From Chara braunii (taxonomy: Eukaryota; Streptophyta; Charophyceae; Charales; Characeae): DNA of 25,475 nucleotides. The notes below the pieces were generated by a model. It was not told the DNA's origin and did not search any database. It saw nothing but the letters and a program-made list of their open reading frames with translations. Location of the stretch: the NCBI GenBank assembly GCA_003427395.1, contig BFEA01000229.1:1934387-1959861 (forward strand), in the 5' to 3' direction. Of this stretch, positions 18,603-25,475 are shown one piece after another (position 1 is the stretch's first letter; every line of letters starts with the position of its first letter). The translations under genes and the position numbers were made by a program.

Positions 18603-18729
18603 TTTCCATCGTCTAACATATTGCCTATCTAATATCCATCTAGGGTACCTGACGGGGGCGCCCAGGTTTCCATCATCTAACATATTGCCTATCTAGTATC
18701 CATCTAGGGTACCTGACGGGGCGCCCAGG
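18603..18729. repeat. 64-bp tandem duplication
   Basis: Two adjacent units (18603-18666 and 18667-18729) share CTAACATATTGCCTATCTA and TATCCATCTAGGGTACCTGA. They differ by about two substitutions and a one-base change in a G run, so it is recent. Confidence 0.95.
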
Positions 18730-18750
18730 TCCCAAATGGCCAGCCCGTTG

Positions 18751-18926
18751 TATTTTTATAAGAAAATACACACAAAGAATTGTATAAACTTTATTCGAAA
18801 GCTCTTTTGTTCAATAGAATTATAATTTTATTATATTATAGTATCATTCATGAATATTGTATTAATGAATCTATAATAAAAACAATAAATCATTATTATA
18901 GGATATAATGAATATGAATTTCAAAT
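18751..18926. other. AT-rich island of unlike composition
   Basis: About 175 bases made almost only of A and T, with TATTTTTATAAGAAAATAC, TAAACTTTATTCGAAAGC and GAATTATAATTTTATTATAT, between GC-richer repeats. The composition is that of organelle DNA, so an inserted plastid or mitochondrial fragment is possible. No organelle gene is recognised. Confidence 0.5.
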
Positions 18927-19095
18927 AAGGTCCCAGCAAAAACAAAAAAGAAGAAAAATCCAATATCCCACAAACATGTTGTGCAGAAAAATAAACTGAA
19001 CAACTTGAAGTAAGAAAATAAATTTAGTTTTTTTTGTTTTTTATGTTTTTGGCCCGCCCGGGCAAGTGACCACAGCCCACTCTGGTAGCCTAGGT
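18927..19095. repeat. Foldback/MITE-like repeat, copy 3
   Basis: Shares AAGGTCCCAGC, an A-rich tract and GCAGAAAAATAA with the copy at 12018, then a T-rich part and the GGCCCGCCCGGGCAAGTGAC...GGTAGCCTAG end shared with the copy at 18474. The left CTAGGCTACCAG end expected from copy 1 is missing, perhaps displaced by the AT-rich island next to it. Confidence 0.55.
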
Positions 19096-19179
19096 ATCTA
19101 TACGTTTTCGTTTAATGGATGGTTTCTGATGATTTGTGGTTCGAACGAGGAGACGATTCGAGGATCTCTGAAAAACACA

Positions 19180-19182
<3 letters not shown>

Positions 19183-19269
<87 letters not shown>

Positions 19270-19270
19270 N

Positions 19271-19345
<75 letters not shown>
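19183..19345. repeat. (AG)81 microsatellite with one N
   Basis: A 163-base AG run interrupted only by N at 19270. The length is probably uncertain in the assembly. The Arg/Glu and Leu/Ser frames through it are artefacts. Confidence 0.98.
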
Positions 19346-19348
<3 letters not shown>

Positions 19349-19721
19349 TGGTCGTACTTACGCCTGCAATGGTCAGACGGGCAAAACTTCAGGACGACGG
19401 AAGGGGCAAAGCGAGAATCCAAAGGAGTGACCTGGATGGCTGACATGTCATTGTTTTTTTTTCCTTTTTTTGAGACACTGCAGGTAAATCAGAAGCCTTT
19501 TACTTCGTTCATCTGATTGGACTGTGGTCCCAACTCAGGTCTGTATTTCCTCAGTTTGCGGCCGTGCTGACTGCGAGGAGTGATCTTTCCGGCTCAGCAG
19601 GCCCAGGGAGTCGTCATTTCCCTAAACCCAGACATGGACCTGGACTACCTCCTTGGGCAACTCATATGTTAGTGATCCCATAATATCTGGCCGGGTTCAA
19701 ACACAAGTCAAGCATTAATAA

Positions 19722-19724
<3 letters not shown>
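19346..19724. other. No gene seen
   Basis: Ordinary sequence without a recognised feature. Its end (GGGTTCAAACACAAGTC...) resembles the unit of the repeat at 20340-20680. Confidence 0.45.
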
Positions 19725-19769
<45 letters not shown>

Positions 19770-19802
19770 CATATTCGCTATACACTCGAAAAAAGCATGA
19801 CT

Positions 19803-19857
<55 letters not shown>

Positions 19858-19882
19858 TGCACATGTGTGTGTGTGTGTGTGT
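19725..19882. repeat. Cluster of three (GT)n microsatellites
   Basis: GT runs at 19725-19766, about 19809-19856 and 19865-19882, separated by short unique pieces. The Cys/Val and Thr/His frames here are artefacts. Confidence 0.97.
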
Positions 19883-20339
19883 CCCTGTGCACGTGTGCCC
19901 GCAAAAGGGGTTCCCATTGGTGAGATGGATCGCTTTGCCCTTCACAAAACCACACCTCCAACAACCCTTCCCGGCATGCCATTGCAAAGGCACAAAACAG
20001 CTCGTCCCACAGGCAAAGCGACGAACAAAATGGCAACCTCCGTTCACAAATGTTCCTCCCCACGGATGCCTTTCATCCGCCCTCTTCCCTCCATGCTTCG
20101 CCCTCATTCACTGGCACAGGGTGAACAGTCTTGTGCAAGATTCCTGAGTGTGTACTCAGCCATTGATCGTCGTCATCCAACAGCCTTAGATAAAACTTCC
20201 TCCCATAATTGGCACGCAGCAGGCCACTGAACCCTGCCCTATGGCCAATGCGGCATAAGGGTTAGGATAACGGAGCGATGATGACGAGAGAATCAGATGG
20301 ATGCACGGGACCTGCAGAGAAAGTAGAAGGGAATGGTAC
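19883..20339. other. No gene seen
   Basis: A plus-strand open frame continues out of the (GT)n cluster to about 20230, but it is driven by the repeat and shows no motif. Confidence 0.5.
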
Positions 20340-20690
20340 GGGAGGGGTTTGGGTGTGTGTGTGTGTGTGGGTGGGTGGGTGTGGGTTTGCGTGCTCACAC
20401 GCACACATGTCAAGCAACAATTAAATTACTTTGCATATGTCAGGAAGAGGACGAGACAAAGGGATGCCGGAGGGGTGCGTGTGTGTGGGTGGGTGGGTGC
20501 GCATGCTCACACGCACACATGTCCAGCAACAATTAGATTACCTTGTAAAGGTTGTTTATGTCGGGAAGAGAACGAAAGACTAACCATAAAGGGTTCAAAC
20601 ACGAGTCCACCAACAATTACATTACTCTTATGTGCGCGTGTGTGGGTGTGTCTGTGTGTGCGCACGTGTGCGTCTGCACGTGGAAGAGAA
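20340..20690. repeat. GT-rich minisatellite, about three diverged units
   Basis: Units combine a GT/GGGT-rich part with CACACGCACACATGTC and AGCAACAATTA.ATTAC, seen at about 20395 and 20510 (115 bp apart). A shorter relative, CCAACAATTACATTAC, is at about 20606. GAACGA..GACTAA and ACAAAGGGAT words follow the units. The flank of the (GT)n cluster at 19695 carries a related start. Confidence 0.75.
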
Positions 20691-21020
20691 TGAACGACTA
20701 ACGACAAAGGGATACAGGAGGTGCATAGAGGTAACCAGGCTGATCACACGACATCCTTACCTGCCATCGGCAGAACTTATCACACTGTCTGCTGTGTGAA
20801 TAAAAAGTACTTCTGTCTGCTGACAGCCCAACCCTGAGTTCCCAGTCTGCCAGACAGTGGCAAAGCAGTCATCAACGATTCATCATGCCTCGGGTTCTAT
20901 CGTGGCATGCATTACATCTGTCAACCCACAATACCGTGCTTTGCCAAGAATAACAGGTACTCCATGTACTTAGTCTCGAGCAATACTTCCACCTCCACAC
21001 TCCCTTCTGTGTCCTCGGCA
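20691..21020. other. No gene seen
   Basis: No recognised feature on either strand. Confidence 0.5.
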
Positions 21021-21180
21021 ACCCATAAGTGCTCTGCAATCCAGATGTTCACTTGATGTGCGTGCATTCGACTTCCCCTCGACAATCCCTCGTCGGGTTG
21101 ACATTCTCCACAATCCATTAATGCTCTGCAATCCGGCTGTTCACCAGATGTGCCAGCATTTCCTGGGCTATCCCCCACCT
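21021..21180. repeat. 92-bp tandem duplication, diverged
   Basis: GCTCTGCAATCC at 21031 and 21123 anchor two units that share a following GTTCAC..GATGTG. The ends are diffuse. Confidence 0.7.
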
Positions 21181-21332
21181 TCTGCCGCGTCGGTCAAGCG
21201 CTGGGCCACCAACTGCCGGGAAGATGAGAGATAAGATGACATGTACACAATGGGCAGTCGACGGGCTCAGTGCCGAGTCAGAGAGGTCGGTCACAAATGA
21301 CACCCCCAATTCCCCTACTTCTTAGCCCTCCC

Positions 21333-21399
21333 CTTCTGCAAGGGAAAACATACAGCAGGCTACCAGAAGCGATGGTGACGAACCAAAATAAGATGTACC

Positions 21400-21455
<56 letters not shown>

Positions 21456-21595
21456 AAGGGAATTGGGAGCGGAGACCTTCTGCAAGGCAAAACATACCGC
21501 AGGCTACAGGAAGCAATGGTGACGTAACAGAATCACATCTAGTCCGAAAGTCCTGGGAGAGAGCGAGAGCACGCTTGCGCGCACGCGCGCGCGCG

Positions 21596-21650
<55 letters not shown>
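21333..21650. repeat. Segmental duplication, each copy ending in a microsatellite
   Basis: CTTCTGCAAGG.AAAACATAC.GCAGGCTAC.GAAGC.ATGGTGACG occurs at 21333 and 21477 (144 bp apart). The first copy ends in (AG)n at 21417-21454. The second ends in a (GC)n run (about 21583-21611) and then (GA)n to 21650. Confidence 0.9.
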
Positions 21651-21653
<3 letters not shown>

Positions 21654-23764
21654 GTTTCACATGAGAATGGAGAAAGATACACAAAGTCAAACACTCTGTT
21701 ATGCACACATGAAAAGACAAAGATGACACAGAACTCAAATTCTGCAACATCTTTGTATTTTCATATGTGTGAGTAATGGAGTGTTCAAGTTGGTGTATCT
21801 TACTTTACCCGTTCTTACGCAAAAGCTGCTTTGCAGGACGATTTTCTCTCTCTGCTGAACATCGGAGACTTTAGCCGTAACATGGCCCTGAGTTTGCAGT
21901 CATAGCGAAGACTGGAACAGCCGTCAGATTTGCTGAACCGTTTCTGTACGAGCATGACACCGGTTCTCCTGCTGTGGGAGTATTATCACTGCTGCGCGTG
22001 TGTACTGCCAGAGTTCTCCTGACACTTGCAAGCTTCCTCAACACGGAAATCTTCGTCCTCCTGCTCCTTACGTCGTAATGACAGTCTCCCTCTGCCGCTC
22101 ATTACTGTAACCATTCCGTATTCTGGAAATCCTCCTCCGACCGAAGGCGCCGAAGGCGTCGTTTGCATTTCCACGTGGATTTATCACGCAATCGCAGCGA
22201 GACAGGTCATCGCAAACCCACACACACGCCATAGGTGCAGCAGAAGCAATGTAGTGCATCTTCTAGGGAAAAGCATGAGAATTGAAAAGTCATCATTTCA
22301 AAAAGTTTTCGAGCCTCTGGCGCGCCCAACAAAAATAGCTTGCCCGAGCCGAAACAAAAGGAAAAACCATGCTGGTGTTTCCGCAAAGATTCGCACGCAG
22401 GGAGAATCCACCTTGGCAATCGTTGGAAGCAAGGAAAACATCCAACACGGGAGCATTTGGTAGGTTACTCGACCAGCACACACCTCACATCGGCCGCTGC
22501 GCCGTACAAGAAGCTGAAAAACGATGCCGGCCACCGATTTCTTACATGGATGGTGTGCGGGCGCCGACATCTCCAGATAGGCAACCGATTTCTTTTCAGC
22601 AAGGCTGGGGGCGTGTACTGGTGGTTTAAACCACAACTACCTCCGAGCCTCTTTTCACAGTGGCTGATTTCGACTCCATGCCAAGCTTTGCCAAAGAGCC
22701 AGCCCAGCATGTGATTTTCGTTCTGGCTTGCTCTGCCTCTCAAGAACCTCAGAAGGGCACATTCTCTATTTTTGAAGTTGCTTGGAAAGGCAGTTGTGCT
22801 TGGAAAGGTAGTGGTGGTTTAAGGCAGCCATGGAAGGGGCACCGATGCACCTCACAATATCCAGCAATCGTCATTCAACTGAGAGAAACCCGCCTTGTGA
22901 CTACTCAGCTGCAGCATCCACCACCCTCTTCCCCAGGAAATAGCAACCACTCTTTCTTACAGCAGTGGTCAAACCCATCACCATCACAAAGACAAATAGA
23001 CACCTTCTTCCTATAGACACCTTCTTCCTAAAATTAACTATTGAAGTTCATAGAGCATCCATGCTAACCATGCCAAGCACCAACAGGCCTGCTCATATCA
23101 TTTCAGCACACATTCACAGTTTTTGAACTTCTTCCCCTCGCAGGCCTAAGAAACAGAAACAATCTCCTTTCGGCCCCCCAGCTGCTCAATTGGCAGTGCA
23201 GCAAGGCGATATGCAGCACAGCACAATGTCACCGGCCGGTCGAAGACCATGGGCCCAGCAAAATACTGGTTTTAATCACCCCGTGGAATTGAAAAATGAA
23301 GAAACGGCCTATCTCGGTCAGTACGCACACCTGACTACGAATCCCCATACAAGATCCCTGGAAATAGACGAATGCCATAAAATAATTCTGGATTGCCTGG
23401 GCCCACGCAGCTCGATCGATTGTAATACTCCAAGCCCATTTCCCAGTGGAAAAAAAAAAACAAGAAAAACTGAAGAAACCATGCAAGGCGATGTTACACA
23501 CACCATTCGCTGAATTTGGTCACGATTTCTCTCTTCTCCATCATGGCTATCCTAGGCCCCACTGGCTCCCCTGACAACGTATCATCACCTCTGATAGGCA
23601 GGGCCCACCGGCACAGTGGTTGTGCCACGTCACCGCTATATGCTACCTGCAAATCATATACGTGTTTCAAATTTTCCCAGCACAGGCAAGACACCAGTGG
23701 CACTTCGCTCCGTCTTTCTACGGTCCAGATGCTTGGGGCCCCATTAGACACTGCTCGGGAACGC
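21651..23764. other. No recognisable gene over 2.1 kb
   Basis: Short overlapping frames on both strands without motifs; the longest plus frame is 22026-22463. A 14-bp perfect palindrome, GTGGTTTAAACCAC, lies at 22621-22634. A 17-bp tandem duplication (ATAGACACCTTCTTCCT) lies at 22997-23029. CTTGGAAAGG is repeated at about 22781 and 22800. I cannot name anything here. Confidence 0.5.
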
Positions 23765-23778
23765 GATTCCACGGATTT
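23765..23778. repeat. Left target-site duplication of the SINE
   Basis: GATTCCACGGATTT, identical to 24230-24243. Confidence 0.9.
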
Positions 23779-24229
23779 AAGGCTAATTCTTTAAGCCCAA
23801 CCAATTCAATTACCTGTCAAATCTGGACAGGATGGCCTTTCAGGCCTTTTTTATTGTCATTATAGTATTACGGGGAACCCCGTAGCAGCCACATCCGTGC
23901 TCAAGCCTCCAACGAGGGAACATGCGGGAGCTGCACCCACCAGCAGGTGCGACACCTGCTACAGCATGTGGGCGATACCGGCCAGGGGTCAGCCGGTAGC
24001 ATCAGGACCGAGCTTCTTCGATGGGCCAGTCAGTGCGCCTCCCCTCCGGTCCCCTCCCCCTATGAACATCAGCAGTCTCTGCTCAATGCCGCTCGGGTGG
24101 ACCAACGGCATATCTCTAGGTGGCGGGCTCCAAGCTTGCCCAGGAAGGTACATGAGGCCAATGGGGATTGAACCCAGGACCTCCTGAATGCCACTTGCGT
24201 GCCTTACCAACTGAGCTAGGCCGCTGGAT
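23779..24229 (-). mobile_element. Full-length tRNA-derived SINE
   Basis: The element is 451 bp, read on the minus strand from 24229. Its head is tRNA-like: CCAGCGGCCTAGCTCAGTTGG holds an A box (TAGCTCAGTTGG, 24207-24218), and the B box GGGTTCAATCCC lies at 24164-24175, with the spacing of an internal Pol III promoter. An unrelated body follows, ending in a small hairpin (GGCTTAAAGAATTAGCC) rather than poly(A). Perfect 14-bp direct repeats flank it, so both ends are fixed. SINEs are non-coding and move with LINE machinery, and the open frames across it are meaningless. The identical duplication suggests a recent insertion. Confidence 0.9.
24160..24229 (-). promoter_or_regulatory. tRNA-like head with internal Pol III promoter (A and B boxes)
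   Basis: A box at 24207-24218 and B box at 24164-24175, separated by about 31 bases, fit Pol III promoter spacing. It could transcribe the SINE from 24229. It is not a tRNA gene, since the T arm runs straight into SINE body and no acceptor stem closes. Confidence 0.8.
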
Positions 24230-24243
24230 GATTCCACGGATTT
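24230..24243. repeat. Right target-site duplication of the SINE
   Basis: GATTCCACGGATTT, identical to 23765-23778. Confidence 0.9.
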
Positions 24244-24371
24244 CGTCGTGTCCTTCCACATGTCAGGGGAAATAAAATCGGAAATCAAAGCCATTTCGTC
24301 CTTAGCTCCAAGGGACCTCGTGGGGGGGGACCTCGAAGGGACCGCGAAAGGACCTCCCGATTTCGTCGTGT
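24239..24371. repeat. 13-bp direct repeats bounding a 107-bp GGACCTC-rich segment
   Basis: GATTTCGTCGTGT occurs at 24239-24251 and 24359-24371. The 107 bases between contain CCAAGGGACCTCG, GACCTCGAAGGGACC and AAAGGACCTCCC, related to the hairpin region in the right end of the TIR element (10477-10502). Confidence 0.6.
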
Positions 24372-24754
24372 TTCACAAAGAGGAGAGGACATGCACGTAA
24401 GCATCCGGATCGTGGCGGCACCCTATGGGCTGAAAGCCTGCAGGCAGGCACGTCTTTTTCTTTTATTCTTTTTTCTTTTTTTTCTGACATTGCTCTTGAT
24501 ATTAGGCCTAAAGCCGACCCTCCAAGGAGCCAAACGAACAGACCAAAACCCTAACTTGTTTTCCAGGGATCCATCTTCAGCCGCACAGGACACGCTTAGG
24601 AGCGACTAACGAACTCGTATCAGCCACGCACAGTACACCACATCAGGCCGCCATTGTGCTCCAGTGGGAAAAAAATCCCCAGGATTCTTCAGTTGTCACG
24701 CGGCATCATTTCCATAATTGCTTTTGCACTCGAGCCCCATTTCTCATTACGTCG
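24372..24754. other. No gene seen
   Basis: T-rich run at about 24453-24483. Nothing recognised otherwise. Confidence 0.5.
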
Positions 24755-24850
24755 GAAACCCAGCCGCACCTATTCCACTTGGTGAAAACACCAATCAATT
24801 ACAGAAACTCAGCCGGACCTATTCCACTTCGTGTTTTCACATTTTGCAGA
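24755..24850. repeat. 49-bp tandem duplication
   Basis: GAAACCCAGCCGCACCTATT at 24755 and GAAACTCAGCCGGACCTATT at 24804, each followed by CCACTT.GTG. Confidence 0.85.
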
Positions 24851-25391
24851 TTAATTCGTGCAGGACCGCAATCACATCAGCAAATCCGTAGAAAGGGTTC
24901 TAGATACAGAATGGACACCCACATCCCAGCATTCTTCCATTTCCCTTTCTCCATATCCACATCAGCATCATTTATAGATACGGTCTGAAAATACGCTAAC
25001 CCCTTCTACGATTAGAGAATACATTGCACTCGTCATGTGTCAAATTGTACGTAGGAGTTTTTCCAACTCACTGCGCACGTCCGGTCTGTGGTACCTTGCG
25101 TTTCTCGAATCTGTGGCAGGAAGGTTCAATCTCTCCTAGCCTCAAGACCGCATGACGTGGCACCACCAACTGCCAGGTCCGAAAGTCAAAATCTCAAAGA
25201 CTCCCGACCTCAGAACGCACTCGCTCATGCAACCGTCCAATTGATTCATGGCATGACTGGTCTTCAGACCTTCCACGCACAAGTGGATGCTTTCACGGCG
25301 GTGAAAATCACACGATCAAATCTTCTTAGACAAGAAAAAATAAGTGGCAGCCCCTAGATGATCATGTATACTCGTACCGCCCTAGGGGGCA
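24851..25391. other. No gene seen
   Basis: A plus-strand open frame (25088-25357) has no motif I recognise. A GGTTCAATCTC word at about 25125 resembles a B box, but no A box precedes it. Confidence 0.5.
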
Positions 25392-25475
25392 GCAGATTTA
25401 ACCCATATGAAACAGAAAATGAGCAGCCAGCCCCACACGGCAGATTTAACCCATATGAAACAGAAAATGAGCAGC
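25392..25475. repeat. 48-bp tandem repeat running off the window
   Basis: GCAGATTTAACCCATATGAA at 25392 and at 25440. The first unit is complete, and the second is identical over the 36 bases left in the window. Confidence 0.9.

Noticed and set aside
19066-19443. Long Arg/Glu and Leu/Ser open frames
   Set aside because: They are translations of the (AG)n microsatellite.
19722-20230. Cys/Val-rich and Thr/His-rich open frames up to 167 codons
   Set aside because: They are driven by (GT)n runs, and no motif continues outside the repeat.
24164-24229. Functional tRNA gene on the minus strand
   Set aside because: A and B boxes are good, but no acceptor stem closes and the sequence continues into a SINE body bounded by a target-site duplication.
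25120-25140. Second tRNA-like B box (GGTTCAATCTC)
   Set aside because: No A box at suitable distance and no cloverleaf.
1-25475. CRISPR array or bacterial operon
   Set aside because: No regularly spaced identical repeats with unique spacers and no bacterial-type gene organisation.

Overview
This is repeat-dense nuclear DNA from a eukaryote, and I find no intact host protein-coding gene. The U6 snRNA-like sequence, the tRNA-iMet primer binding site, the L1-type LINE with a zf-RVT-like C-terminus and the PIF/Harbinger-like fragment point to the green plant lineage. The gag and transposase fragments remind me of repeats from charophyte algae such as Chara, but that is recollection and was not tested. 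Single N bases at 5766, 5771 and 19270 and very long microsatellites suggest a draft assembly.

Layout, left to right. Positions 1-1590 hold a (TC)n tract and unassigned sequence. Positions 1600-4140 hold the 5' part of a decayed minus-strand LTR retrotransposon: gag in at least three frames, a leader, a primer binding site at 4125-4136 and an LTR edge at 4139. A plus-strand open segment at 3666-3875 with splice-like edges lies in the leader. Positions 4140-6760 are low-complexity and minisatellite DNA plus a retroposon end with a 37-nt poly(A) tail (minus strand). Positions 7102-7230 are a U6 snRNA-like sequence ending in an A-rich tail instead of a T-run. Positions 8559-10652 are a candidate 2.1 kb DNA transposon with inverted termini, a TGA duplication and a broken transposase-like N-terminus.

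Positions 12.0-14.2 kb hold a foldback-like repeat (related ends recur at 18.4 and 19.1 kb) and three copies of a dispersed repeat whose short hairpin is kept by compensatory changes. Positions 14.4-18.0 kb are a long, frameshifted minus-strand LINE with endonuclease, reverse transcriptase and C-terminal zinc-finger regions. Positions 18.6-21.65 kb are tandem duplications, an AT-rich island, a 163-bp (AG)n tract and (GT)n-rich minisatellites. Positions 23765-24243 hold a tRNA-derived SINE (minus strand) bounded by a perfect 14-bp target-site duplication. Two short tandem repeats with 48- and 49-bp periods close the window.

The parts do not form a pathway. The window is a record of at least four mobile-element classes (LTR, LINE, SINE or snRNA retroposon, TIR transposon) with local tandem amplification. 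The best-supported items are the SINE, the U6-like sequence, the LINE and the TIR element. The least explained is the hairpin-bearing repeat of 12.2-14.2 kb.
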